Part shown: positions 17,180 through 25,323 of the stretch, in pieces
How positions within the stretch are numbered: the stretch's first letter is position 1
Layout: each line of letters starts with the position of its first letter
Assembly (NCBI RefSeq): GCF_016743215.1
Contig: NZ_VRZC01000019.1
Location: 1-37,081 of the forward strand
Direction of reading: 5' to 3'
Origin: Geminocystis sp. GBBB08
Lineage (GTDB): Bacteria; Cyanobacteriota; Cyanobacteriia; Cyanobacteriales; Cyanobacteriaceae
Length of the DNA stretch: 37,081 nt
Notes under the pieces: generated by a model
Told to the model about the DNA's origin: nothing
What the model saw: the letters and a program-made list of their open reading frames with translations, nothing else
Database searches by the model: none
Program-made: the position numbers and the translations under genes

Positions 17180-18664
17180 TTAAGCAATTTTAGATAATAT
17201 CTGTCTTAAAGATGGAGTCGTGATTAATTCTACTTTGGGGATTTCTAAGTCTGCTATGATATTTTCTGCTAATGTTTGGGCTTGTCGTCTTAATTCTGGA
17301 ATGGCGGTAGTTTCCCACAAGTCTCCACGACGGGGAGTGCCGATAGTATATAATAAACGAGAAATTTGACCTTGAGCATCGATAATTCTACCCTGCGCAT
17401 CGGTATCAATACCTAAACCTAATTTATTCAGGCGAATTAATCCTTGTACTTGTAGATTATTAATCAAGGGATGAGATAAACTATGATAATTATTGATGCC
17501 TCGGCAATGGATCACTCGATCGACTAAAATAACGGTATCCTCACTTTGATAACGGGGGCGAATGATGACTTTGGTTTTATCCCTTTCCAGTTGATAGTCT
17601 TTAATTCTTCCGGCACTGATAGTTAATTGTCCCGATTTTAACTTAGCACGAATAATTTCACCAATATTAGGGGCAATACGATGACGGTGAACATCCCAAT
17701 AGGAGACAAGATGACGTAAAAACCGTTTTTGCTCAGTTTTCGGTAATTTTTGCCATAGTTGTTGAGTTATAGGGCGTAATGAATCAATGATCGATCGCCA
17801 ATCATAACCTAAACCCTGGGCTTTTCTGATTTCACTACGAATGAGTTTAGATAATTTAAGGATATTAAGGGGGAGATTTTCTAGTGTAAATAAAGGTGGG
17901 TGAGAGGAGGTTGTTTTATGAATTTGGGGAGATAAACCTCGACGGGAAACCGCATAAATTTTTCCTAGATGATTGCGGCTATGTAAAGAAGCCACAATAT
18001 CTGCCATAGTTAAACCTGTACCCATTAATAATATATCAGCATGAGGATTAATATTATCTAAAGCCGAACCAGACCAAGCATTGTAAAAGTTGTTATGATT
18101 ATCTTGAGCAGGATTGGAAGGAGAATTACCGATGGCTAAAATAACCTTATCTGCTTGAAAATTTGTGTCATTATCAAGAGAAATTAAAAACTCTTGGTTA
18201 ATTTTTTCTATGGCAATTACTTCATGATTTAACCTTTCTAAGTCAACATTATTTTTGCCGTTGTTTTGGGCTTCTTCAAGAATCGATTGAATATATAAAC
18301 CGTAAACTTGACGAGGGATAAAAGTGCGATGGGATACAGGAGTTGGCAGTAAATCTTGCAGAGAATGGGAGTTAGACTCTAGCCAACGAAGTAAATTATC
18401 GGAATCATCGGGGAAAGCACTCATCTTACCCACTGGAACATTTAGTAAATCTGTATTCTCTTTACTAGAGTAGGCAACGCCCTTAGCAAATTCTGAATTA
18501 CGATCGATCAATTTAATTTTCAGAGGTTGAGAAGAATTTCTCAATAAATGAGTAGCAATTAATGAACCACTAAAACCGGCACCGACAATGGCAACGGTAG
18601 GGATGTGAGAATTAGAGACAACACGAGCATTAAATATATTTTGTCTGTGTATCTGATTTTTCAT
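17180..18664 (-). CDS. FAD/NAD(P)-binding protein, flavin monooxygenase-like
   Basis: The 494-residue protein begins with an FAD-binding Rossmann motif, VAIVGAGFSGSLIATHLL near residues 24-41. It has a second dinucleotide motif, ILLMGTGLTMADIVASL, near 210-227. The block DLLNVPVGKMSAFPDD and the HRTFIPRQVYGLY stretch are typical of the FAD-NAD(P)-binding family (PF13454). The substrate is unknown; members are usually called hydroxyacylglutathione- or lysine-monooxygenase-like without proof. It starts at ATG 18664 and is divergent from cysteine synthase over a 380-bp gap that holds an inverted AAAATGTTTT-type element. Co-regulation with sulfur genes is therefore a testable idea. A cytoplasmic location is expected, as no signal peptide is seen. 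Confidence 0.85.
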   Translation of the reverse strand: MKNQIHRQNIFNARVVSNSHIPTVAIVGAGFSGSLIATHLLRNSSQPLKIKLIDRNSEFAKGVAYSSKENTDLLNVPVGKMSAFPDDSDNLLRWLESNSHSLQDLLPTPVSHRTFIPRQVYGLYIQSILEEAQNNGKNNVDLERLNHEVIAIEKINQEFLISLDNDTNFQADKVILAIGNSPSNPAQDNHNNFYNAWSGSALDNINPHADILLMGTGLTMADIVASLHSRNHLGKIYAVSRRGLSPQIHKTTSSHPPLFTLENLPLNILKLSKLIRSEIRKAQGLGYDWRSIIDSLRPITQQLWQKLPKTEQKRFLRHLVSYWDVHRHRIAPNIGEIIRAKLKSGQLTISAGRIKDYQLERDKTKVIIRPRYQSEDTVILVDRVIHCRGINNYHSLSHPLINNLQVQGLIRLNKLGLGIDTDAQGRIIDAQGQISRLLYTIGTPRRGDLWETTAIPELRRQAQTLAENIIADLEIPKVELITTPSLRQILSKIA

Positions 18665-18720
18665 TTCTGTTACCTTTTTGTTTATAAAGATTAGACTTCT
18701 AGTAAAAAATATTTTTAATT

Positions 18721-18748
18721 AGTTCGTAGTAAGGGCTTTAGCCCTCAT
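18721..18748. repeat. Dispersed hairpin repeat GTAGTAAGGGCTTTAGCCCT
   Basis: Arms AGGGCT and AGCCCT (18732-18745) around TT, preceded by TTCGTAGTA. Degenerate relatives lie at 17135, 25149, 27429 and 31100. Confidence 0.65.
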
Positions 18749-18805
18749 TTTCCTAATTATTAGAGGAGGCTATCATATTTATTAAAACACAATTTTAATT
18801 GTATG

Positions 18806-18819
18806 TTAAAACATTTTAA
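18806..18819. promoter_or_regulatory. Palindromic element TTAAAACATTTTAA
   Basis: Six-base arms around CA; read on the minus strand its core is AAAATGTTTT. It lies 142 bp before the FAD-protein gene and 226 bp before cysK. The same 10-base core occurs at 22981-22990 and 28950-28959, also in gaps next to sulfur genes. A regulator site is inferred. Confidence 0.35.
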
Positions 18820-18868
18820 TTTGTTTTTTATTTATTGTCCACTGAATTTATAAACATTTTTCAGAAAT

Positions 18869-18932
18869 ACGGGCAAGATGCTTATTTTACGGTGATTAAG
18901 ATTAAGGGATACAGGCAAGATGGCTGTTTTAC
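18869..18932. repeat. Two GCAAGATG-type dispersed repeats
   Basis: CGGGCAAGATGCTTATTTTAC (from 18870) and ACAGGCAAGATGGCTGTTTTAC (18911-18932) are members of the ACAGGCAAGATGCCTGT family also found at 24399 and 28824. Confidence 0.6.
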
Positions 18933-19044
18933 AACGACTATAAATCAAGAAATATAAAGAAATTTTAAAAATAATCGATTATTTTTTTTGCTTCAAATGA
19001 AAATGCTTTAGAATTGTATGTGAAGAACAAAAAGAGTAACTCTG

Positions 19045-20022
19045 ATGACTAAATGGTATGAAGATAATAGCCTTTCTATAGGCAAAACTCCCCTTATACG
19101 TTTAAATCGTTTAGCTAGGGGTAGCAATACCACTATTTTGGCGAAAATCGAAGGGCGTAACCCCGCTTACTCGGTAAAATGCCGTCTTGGTGCTGCTTTA
19201 ATTTGGGATGCGGAAGAACGAGGTTTACTAGGCGAAGGAAAAGAAATAGTCGAACCGACTAGCGGAAATACTGGTATTGCCTTAGCTTTTGTTGCTGCTG
19301 CTAAAGGTATTCCCCTTACTTTAACTATGCCTGAAACTATGAGTTTAGAAAGACGTAAACTGTTACAGGTTTATGGTGCTAATCTGGTGTTAACCGAAGG
19401 TAGTAAGGGTATGGTAGGAGCGATCGCCAAAGCGGGAGAAATAGCTAATTCCAATCCTGATAAGTACGTTTTATTGCAACAATTTCGCAATCCAGCCAAT
19501 CCCCGTATTCACGAAACTACTACAGGTCCAGAAATTTGGGATGATACAGAGGGTGCGATCGATGTTTTAGTGTCAGGAGTAGGCACTGGTGGCACCATTA
19601 CCGGAGTTTCCCGTTATATCAAAAAAACGAAGGGTAAAGCTATTGAAAGTATTGCCGTTGAGCCTGAAAATAGCCCTGTGATTACTCAAACGTTAACAGG
19701 GCAAACCGTCAAATCTGGGCCCCATAAAATACAGGGCATCGGTGCAGGATTCGTGCCTGAAGTACTCGACTTATCATTAGTTGATAGAGTAGAGAGAGTG
19801 TCTAATGAAGAGGCCATTTTATACGCTCAAAAATTAGCCAAAGAAGAAGGTATATTATCGGGAATCTCTAGTGGTGCGGCGGCCGCAGTTGCCGTGAGGT
19901 TAGCTGAAAAACCTGAATATCAGGATAAAATCATTGTGGTTATTTTACCAGATTCTGGAGAGCGTTATCTGAGTTCTGTCCTATTTGAAGGAGTCTTCGA
20001 TGAACAAGGATTAGCGGCATGA
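19045..20022 (+). CDS. cysK: Cysteine synthase (O-acetylserine sulfhydrylase)
   Basis: This 325-residue PLP enzyme joins sulfide to O-acetylserine to make cysteine, the last step of sulfate assimilation. The PLP lysine is Lys45 in NPAYSVKCR. The substrate loop TSGNTG is at 72-77, the phosphate-binding GTGGTITG near 175-183, and the PLP-ring serine is in the final block [13 protein letters not shown]. The length is normal for the CysK/CysM class; I use cysK without excluding cysM. It starts at ATG 19045 behind a weak AAGAG. It is divergent from the FAD/NAD(P) protein and convergent with the cysW-cysT-sbp set (62 bp between stops), so sulfate import and cysteine synthesis lie side by side. Confidence 0.95.
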   Translation: MTKWYEDNSLSIGKTPLIRLNRLARGSNTTILAKIEGRNPAYSVKCRLGAALIWDAEERGLLGEGKEIVEPTSGNTGIALAFVAAAKGIPLTLTMPETMSLERRKLLQVYGANLVLTEGSKGMVGAIAKAGEIANSNPDKYVLLQQFRNPANPRIHETTTGPEIWDDTEGAIDVLVSGVGTGGTITGVSRYIKKTKGKAIESIAVEPENSPVITQTLTGQTVKSGPHKIQGIGAGFVPEVLDLSLVDRVERVSNEEAILYAQKLAKEEGILSGISSGAAAAVAVRLAEKPEYQDKIIVVILPDSGERYLSSVLFEGVFDEQGLAA

Positions 20023-20084
20023 TAATCAAAGATTCTGTCACGGATTATCAATGGGCTTTATTACGCTATGAGAATTGAGAGAAA

Positions 20085-20900
20085 TTAATGATTTTGTAAA
20101 CGCCGTAAAACCTCTTGGGATATTACTGTTAATAAAGTAATTAAAGTAAGTAAAGATGCACTACCAAAAGCTGCTACACTTTCATAATTGCTGTAGGTTT
20201 GTTCGATGTGTAAAGTTAAAGTGTTAGTTGTGCCAATAATTTTACCTGACACCACCGCAACCGCCCCAAATTCCCCTAACGCTCTGGCAGTGCATAAAAT
20301 AACGCCGTATAATACCGCCCAATTAATATTTGGTAAAATGACTTGCCAAAAAACCTGCCAAGGAGATGCCCCCAATATAATAGCACTCTCCTCTTGATCC
20401 ACTTCTAAGTTTTCAAGGGCGGGTAAAACTTCCCTCACCACAAAAGGCACAGTAATTGAGGTTGTCACTAAAATCATACTAGGTAATGCAAAAAGTATTT
20501 TCAGGTTTAATCCTACCACTAGAGGTTTAAAAACGCTGTCGATGGGATTAAATAACAGTACAAACATTAACCCCACAATGACGGGGGAAATAGTTAAGGG
20601 TAAATCAATTATGCCTAATAGCACTTGTTTGCCTCGAAAATTTTGTCTTGCTAATACCCAAGCGGCAACTAAACCAAAAACGGTGTTTAAAGGTACGGCA
20701 ACTACCGTAATAATCAGGCTTAACATCAAAGCGTGTCGGGCTTCTGGGGTAGTAATTCCTTGCCAGTAACCTTTAATACCTTCCTGAAAGGCTTCGTAAA
20801 AAATATTAATGAGGGGGAACAATACCACAAGGGCTAAAAATCCTAAACCGATGACTATTAATAAGTATTTTCCCCATTCATAAGATTTTTTTTTCACCAT
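20085..20900 (-). CDS. cysW: Sulfate-type ABC permease CysW (first set)
   Basis: The protein has 271 residues from ATG 20900; a GTG at 20924 would add eight, and neither start has a clear ribosome binding site. It has about six membrane helices and the binding-protein-dependent permease EAA-type motif ESAIILGASPWQVFWQVILPNINWAVLYG, which docks the ATPase. The ending RALGEFGAVAVVSGKIIGTTNTLTLHIE is typical of CysW. It pairs with CysT (20996) in the inner membrane. There is no CysA gene in this set; the only sulfate-type ATPase in the window is at 30033. It is separated from cysT by a gap holding a palindromic repeat (20943), which may weaken coupling. Confidence 0.9.
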   Translation of the reverse strand: MVKKKSYEWGKYLLIVIGLGFLALVVLFPLINIFYEAFQEGIKGYWQGITTPEARHALMLSLIITVVAVPLNTVFGLVAAWVLARQNFRGKQVLLGIIDLPLTISPVIVGLMFVLLFNPIDSVFKPLVVGLNLKILFALPSMILVTTSITVPFVVREVLPALENLEVDQEESAIILGASPWQVFWQVILPNINWAVLYGVILCTARALGEFGAVAVVSGKIIGTTNTLTLHIEQTYSNYESVAAFGSASLLTLITLLTVISQEVLRRLQNH

Positions 20901-20942
20901 ATTTTGAATATAATTAATTTTCACAATAATACATTATATCAA

Positions 20943-20963
20943 TGTGGGCAATGCCCACCCTAC
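20943..20963. repeat. Dispersed palindrome TGTGGGCAATGCCCACCCTAC
   Basis: Same unit as 10296-10316, placed between cysW and cysT of the first set. Confidence 0.75.
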
Positions 20964-20995
20964 ATTTTTCTACATTTTTCATACTTCAGTCTAGC

Positions 20996-21889
20996 TTAGG
21001 AAATCTCTAGGGTATTATCACTATATCGGTTACTCCAACGTTGTAAAATACCTGCACAGACAAGAAGTATCAGAGCGAAGATTAAGAGGACGATCGCCAC
21101 TGCTGTTGCCCCGGCAAAATCAAATTGCTCTAAACGTTGATAGATATAGACTGTTGCCATTAAAGTTTCATTGGGAATGTTGCCAGAAATGAGAAATACT
21201 ACCCCAAATTCGCCAATACCTCTAGCTAAAGCAAGGCTAAAACCTGTTAATAAAGCAGGTAATATCTGGGGAAAAATTACTTTCCAAAAACATTGCCAAG
21301 GAGTCGCCCCTAAAATCATCGCCGCTTCTTCTATTTCTTGATCGAATTCTGTTAATACTGGTTGAACAGTTCTAACTACAAAGGGAAGGGTAACGAAAAT
21401 TTGAGCTAATAAAATACCAATCAAGGAAGAAGTTAAATTCACTTCCTCAATGCCGAATATTTGCAAAAACTGCCCAAAAAAACTGTCAGGCTCGAAAAAT
21501 TGCCCAAGGCTTCCTGCAGGAGAATAAAGAGAAATCAGAGTAATGCCCACTACCACCCCTGGAATGGCAAGGGGAATATCAATTAATCCGTTAGCAAATT
21601 GTTTGCCCGGAAAGTCATAACGAACCAAAATCCAAGCTAAAATTAGTCCGAATACACTGTTAATTAAAGCCGCTAACAAGGCACTACCAAAGGTTAATTT
21701 ATAGGCATCGAGCGCAACATCAGAGGTAATTAAGGGAAAAACATCTTGTATGGGTTGTTGGCTTAATTTCCAAAATAAAGCACTTAATGGCAAGATAATT
21801 ATTACACCCACATAGAGAAAAATTAATCCCCTTAAAAACAGTTGATAACGGATTAGGGCTTGTAGTTTAGTAATGAAATAGAAAATCAT
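20996..21889 (-). CDS. cysT: Sulfate-type ABC permease CysT (first set)
   Basis: The 297-residue inner-membrane permease has about six helices. The ATPase-docking motif EEAAMILGATPWQCFWKVIF starts near residue 187, followed by the CysT/CysU-type block GFSLALARGIGEFGVVFLISGNIP. Its ATG at 21889 lies only 3 bp after the stop of the binding-protein gene (21893), so the two are translationally coupled. It should form a heterodimer with the CysW at 20085. In substrate terms this set could serve sulfate, thiosulfate or another oxyanion; the unusual binding protein next to it leaves that open. Confidence 0.91.
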   Translation of the reverse strand: MIFYFITKLQALIRYQLFLRGLIFLYVGVIIILPLSALFWKLSQQPIQDVFPLITSDVALDAYKLTFGSALLAALINSVFGLILAWILVRYDFPGKQFANGLIDIPLAIPGVVVGITLISLYSPAGSLGQFFEPDSFFGQFLQIFGIEEVNLTSSLIGILLAQIFVTLPFVVRTVQPVLTEFDQEIEEAAMILGATPWQCFWKVIFPQILPALLTGFSLALARGIGEFGVVFLISGNIPNETLMATVYIYQRLEQFDFAGATAVAIVLLIFALILLVCAGILQRWSNRYSDNTLEIS

Positions 21890-21892
21890 TAT

Positions 21893-22906
21893 TTATTTAG
21901 CGGCTTGTAATGCTTGATCGAACAATGCACCATCATCGAATAATTTTTTATTGACAGAAGTCCATCCCCCGAAATCATTAATATTATAAATTTTGGAAAC
22001 CTTCAAAAAGTCTTTTTCGTTAGCTTTTCTGATTTGCTCATTAATGGGGCGATAACCTGCTTGAGCGTAAATTGTTTGGGCTTTGGGAGTAAATAAAAAC
22101 TTGGTAAATTCTTCTGCGACTTTGCGTGTGCCTCGTTTATCGACAACTGCATCTATAACAGTAACGGGAAAATCAACTCTCAGATTGGGAGAAGGTGCAA
22201 CATAGGGAAAATCTTTAGGAATGGCATCATTGGTAAAAATAATCTCATTTTCAAAATTGATTACCACATCTCCTACTCTATTTTTAACAAAAGTGTCTGT
22301 TGCTTCCCTACCTGAGTTAACTAAATTCTTGATATTTTTGACAAAAGCGAAAAAATATTTATTTGCTTCTGCTTCCCCTTTTGTTTTGAGAGTTGCCCCG
22401 TAACCTGCTAAAGCACCCCAACGGGCATTTCCTGAAGTTTTAGGATTAATTGCCACAACCTGCACATCGGAGCGAGTTAAATCTTGCCATGTTTTGATAT
22501 TTTTGGGATTATCGGGACGAGTAATTAATACCATTACACTACTAACAGGACTGGCACCATTAGGTAAACGCTTACTCCAATTAGGATTCACTAATTTTTT
22601 TTCTACCAAAGGGGTAATAAAATCTTGGAGATTTTGAGCTAGAATATCCGCTTCTAATCCTCCTAATATGGCTCTAGTTTGAGCGGCGGATGCACCGTAA
22701 GATTCTTTAAAAGTAACATCTTGTCCTGTTTTTGCCTTCCATTCTTTCTGAAATTCGGGGATTAACTTGGAAAATACAGGTTTTGCTACCGCATAGCTAA
22801 CCAGAGTTAATTCTACTGTTTTTGGTTTTTGTTGTGCGATCGCAGGTAAGGCAAATTGAGCTCCTAATCCTGCTAATCCCAACAATACATGACGTCGTTT
22901 CAACAT
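21893..22906 (-). CDS. Divergent sulfate-type substrate-binding protein (first set)
   Basis: From ATG 22906 the protein has 337 residues. AGAGGAAAA lies about 10 bp upstream; a TTG 42 bp further up is less likely. The signal peptide has a KRR start and a cleavage site after PAIA (residue 24). The Sbp/CysP family core is present (VELTLVSYAV, INPKTSGNARW, VVDKRGTRKVAEEF, NDFGGW). Two ligand-proximal blocks differ from the two other Sbp proteins here: SYGASAAQ at 69-76 replaces SYGGSGSQ, and ILGGLEADILAQNLQDF replaces VIDGLEADVVALAL. Either the ligand or the affinity may differ. It leads the sbp-cysT-cysW set, and a palindromic element lies 73 bp upstream. Confidence 0.9.
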   Translation of the reverse strand: MLKRRHVLLGLAGLGAQFALPAIAQQKPKTVELTLVSYAVAKPVFSKLIPEFQKEWKAKTGQDVTFKESYGASAAQTRAILGGLEADILAQNLQDFITPLVEKKLVNPNWSKRLPNGASPVSSVMVLITRPDNPKNIKTWQDLTRSDVQVVAINPKTSGNARWGALAGYGATLKTKGEAEANKYFFAFVKNIKNLVNSGREATDTFVKNRVGDVVINFENEIIFTNDAIPKDFPYVAPSPNLRVDFPVTVIDAVVDKRGTRKVAEEFTKFLFTPKAQTIYAQAGYRPINEQIRKANEKDFLKVSKIYNINDFGGWTSVNKKLFDDGALFDQALQAAK

Positions 22907-22978
22907 TTTCTTAATTTTCCTCTTAAAGATTAGTAATGGGTAATACAATAAAAATATTCAACAGCCATTAACCGTTTT

Positions 22979-22992
22979 CTAAAACATTTTAG
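22979..22992. promoter_or_regulatory. Palindromic element CTAAAACATTTTAG
   Basis: Perfect 6-bp arms around CA; read in gene direction it is CTAAAATGTTTTAG followed by AAAAC. It lies 73 bp before the start of the divergent binding-protein gene. It shares its core with 18806-18819 and 28950-28959. Confidence 0.4.
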
Positions 22993-23053
22993 ATTGAAAT
23001 GAAAAAAAAGTAAATATAGTTTTGTTTGATTTACACTTTAAATTTGGTATCTC

Positions 23054-24271
23054 TTACCAATAAGTCCAGTTTTGCTTGGTAATCAGGCTATAAGTGCCGT
23101 CTCTGACGTTAATTCGTTCGGGGATTAGTCTTAAATCTCGAAAGATATTTGCTTGATCTTGTAATGCTTTCAAGGTTGGTTCGTCTAGGGGAATAATCGC
23201 TCTTTCAATACTTCTTTTTTGTAATTCTGTTAAAATACTTGCATCGAGTTCGTGATGATTGACTAATCTTTGGGCAGTTTCTAACTCTTGTTTTTTTGCC
23301 CATGCCCCGGCTTCGTTCACTTCTTCTAAAATAGTTTTGAGTATGTCGGGATAGTCTCGCACTAATTCGGGAATCGCATAATATAATGTCGGAACTTCTA
23401 AGGAGGCTCGATGGCCGAAAATCGTTTCTAAATCAGCGATACAACGTCCTGGATAAGCACTACGCATCTCGGTTAAGGTGTAAGGAACCCATACTACCCA
23501 AGCATCGATTTCTCCTCGTCTAAAAAGGGGTAAGGCTTCAGGTTGGGTAAGATAAATTGGCTCAATGTCACTGTATTGTAAACCGACTTTTTCTAAGGCT
23601 TTAATGATGAGGTAGTGGGCGCTTGAACCTTGATCGAAGGCGACTTTTTTACCTTTCAAGTCTGCTAAGGTTTTAATGGGGGAGTCTTCTAATACAAGGA
23701 TAGCTTGTCCTTTGGGTATAGTATATTTATCTCGTGCTACTCTAACAAAACAATGTTCAGCGGCTTGGGAAAAAATACTGGCTGTGCCTCCTCCGCCACA
23801 AAAGTCGATCGAACCGTTACTTAGGGCTTCAATTAAAGAAGAAGCAGAGAGAAAACTTGACCAAGTTATAGTAACGCCTAAAGGTTCAAAATATCTTTCA
23901 AGATAGCCTTGTTGTTTTAATACTTCTAAGTTTGTCATGCCTTCGGGATAACCCATTTTGATTTGTTTTAATTTTTTGGCTTCTTTGGAGGCGTAAAGAC
24001 TTGTGTCACCGTTGGAACGTTTATAAACAATACGATCAAGCAATATTGCAAACAAAATGCCCCCGATAAATAAACCCACAGTTTCCCAGATACGGCGGTT
24101 AGTGTTTTTATGGAGGGGAAAAGTTTTCGATGGGACAGTGTTACTTTGACCCTTGGGTAAGATTTCTCTATTTAAAAGTAATTCCCTCCCCAGACATAAT
24201 AGTAATTCTAAGCACATTTGTTGGAGCGTTCGATATTTTTTTAGCCTTAACCCAAAGAAAAAAATCATCAT
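23054..24271 (-). CDS. SsuA/TauA-type (aliphatic sulfonate) substrate-binding protein, membrane-anchored, orphan
   Basis: The 405-residue protein has a periplasmic-binding domain of the NMT1/SsuA class from about residue 100: IKMGYPEGMTNLEVLKQQGYLERYFEPLGVTITW, then ALSNGSIDFCGGGGTASIFSQA, ADLKGKKVAFDQGSS and RGEIDAWVVWVPY. Relatives capture sulfonates, taurine or nitrate-like solutes. Unusually, about 60 residues precede a single hydrophobic anchor (ETVGLFIGGILFAILLDRIV, about 63-82) in place of a signal peptide at the extreme N-terminus. The start (ATG-ATG at 24271) is uncertain, and a later start is possible. No matching permease or ATPase lies nearby, so it is an orphan in this window. 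Confidence 0.82.
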   Translation of the reverse strand: MMIFFFGLRLKKYRTLQQMCLELLLCLGRELLLNREILPKGQSNTVPSKTFPLHKNTNRRIWETVGLFIGGILFAILLDRIVYKRSNGDTSLYASKEAKKLKQIKMGYPEGMTNLEVLKQQGYLERYFEPLGVTITWSSFLSASSLIEALSNGSIDFCGGGGTASIFSQAAEHCFVRVARDKYTIPKGQAILVLEDSPIKTLADLKGKKVAFDQGSSAHYLIIKALEKVGLQYSDIEPIYLTQPEALPLFRRGEIDAWVVWVPYTLTEMRSAYPGRCIADLETIFGHRASLEVPTLYYAIPELVRDYPDILKTILEEVNEAGAWAKKQELETAQRLVNHHELDASILTELQKRSIERAIIPLDEPTLKALQDQANIFRDLRLIPERINVRDGTYSLITKQNWTYW

Positions 24272-24398
24272 AACAATACAGTTTCAAAAACAAGAAAGAT
24301 AGTTTGAATATTTATCCCATTTTCATTATAATTGGAATGCAAATAAATCTCAATCGCAAGAAAAAGTAACTCAAAAATTCTCGACTTAGAGAAATGTA

Positions 24399-24420
24399 GT
24401 AAAACAGGTATCTTGCCTGT
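24399..24420. repeat. Dispersed repeat GTAAAACAGGTATCTTGCCTGT type
   Basis: Inverse orientation of the GCAAGATG family (18869, 28824). A further fragment GCGCCTGTATCG follows at about 24434. Confidence 0.6.
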
Positions 24421-24480
24421 ATCAAAGCATCCGCGCCTGTATCGTAATTTTTTTCAGCACTATAAACAAAGGAAATTAGA

Positions 24481-25149
24481 ATGGATTGGTTATTTGTCAC
24501 CTTAAAAATTGCCTTCGCCACTGCGATCGCCACTACATTTGACGATAACATTTATTTAACGGGTTTTTTCAGTAAAGTAAATCGAACTTTTCGCCCGAAA
24601 CATATTATTGTGGGGGAGTTAATTGGTTTTTCCGTTTTAGTAGCGGTGAGTTTAATCGGTTTTGTCATTGGATTAGTTTTGGAATCCAATATTATTGGCT
24701 TATTAGGTATTTTTCCCATTCTGATTGGCTTAAATAACCTCCGAGAAATTTTACTTAACCGAGACGAATCCACTATAGATATATCTATCAATCAAAAGAA
24801 AAATGCCCGATATAGGGGTTTTGAATCCCGTCGTTTATCCCTCAGACAAGTATTAAGAGACAAACAAACCTATCAAGTGTCGGCAGTGACAATTTCTAAC
24901 GGTGGTAATAATTTAGGGATTTATATTCCCCTTTTCGCTAATAGCAGTTTTCCCAGTTTGATAGTGATAATTTTGGTGTGTTATTTTTTTATCTGTACAT
25001 GGTTATTTTTATCCTATAATCTCACTCGTCAACCCAGTATTGCGATCGTTTTGAGTCGTTATGCCAGTAAACTATTTCCCTTTGTACTAATGTGGTTAGG
25101 ATTGCGCATTATCATTGATAACGAATCCTATAAATTATTTCTTCCCTAA
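24481..25149 (+). CDS. CadD-like transporter (copy B, altered acidic motif)
   Basis: This 222-residue polytopic membrane protein belongs to the same Cad family as the genes at 13401 and 29121. ATG 24481 has AAAGGAA about 7 bp upstream. The first motif is TTFDD at residues 18-22, where the other copies read TNLDD and TNIDD. The second is NGGNN at 140-144, where they have an Asp (NGSDN, NGGDN). The loop between (95-120) is basic (NQKKNARYRGFESRR) rather than acidic. These changes hit the most conserved polar membrane residues, so its substrate may differ. It stands alone, on the opposite strand to its neighbours. Confidence 0.83.
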   Translation: MDWLFVTLKIAFATAIATTFDDNIYLTGFFSKVNRTFRPKHIIVGELIGFSVLVAVSLIGFVIGLVLESNIIGLLGIFPILIGLNNLREILLNRDESTIDISINQKKNARYRGFESRRLSLRQVLRDKQTYQVSAVTISNGGNNLGIYIPLFANSSFPSLIVIILVCYFFICTWLFLSYNLTRQPSIAIVLSRYASKLFPFVLMWLGLRIIIDNESYKLFLP

Positions 25150-25227
25150 GTTGATAGTAAAGGCTTTAGTCGTAATAGTTGAGTTAAAATAATATTGATC
25201 CTTCTCAATGGCACATGGTTAATTCAA

Positions 25228-25302
25228 ATGAAACATCCCCTCTGCGATAAAGAAGAATTTGCTCGATGGGGAGACGAAATCTTTGATTTCTTTGGTGATT
25301 AA
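25228..25302 (+). pseudogene. Possible remnant of a small cyanobacterial protein
   Basis: A 24-codon frame reads MKHPLCDKEEFARWGDEIFD and then stops. The KEEFARxGDEIY-like pattern recalls the N-terminus of a common small cyanobacterial protein with unknown function. If so, this is a truncated relic. Recognition is from memory and weak. Confidence 0.25.
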
Positions 25303-25323
25303 AAACGGTAATAACATATTATA

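Larger units (their letters stand above)
18665..19044. other. 380-bp divergent promoter region between the FAD protein gene and cysK
   Basis: It contains a hairpin repeat (18721-18748), the palindromic motif at 18806-18819 and two GCAAGATG repeats (18869-18932). AAAATGCTTTAGAA at 19000-19013 lies 31 bp before cysK and resembles the motif upstream of the sbp gene at 22906. No gene is seen. Confidence 0.55.

Noticed and set aside
20019-20078. 19-codon frame overlapping the cysK stop (ATGA)
   Set aside because: It is too short and resembles nothing; chance overlap is likely.
24312-24551. 79-codon minus-strand frame
   Set aside because: It overlaps the start of the CadD-like copy B on the other strand and crosses a dispersed repeat; no coding character.
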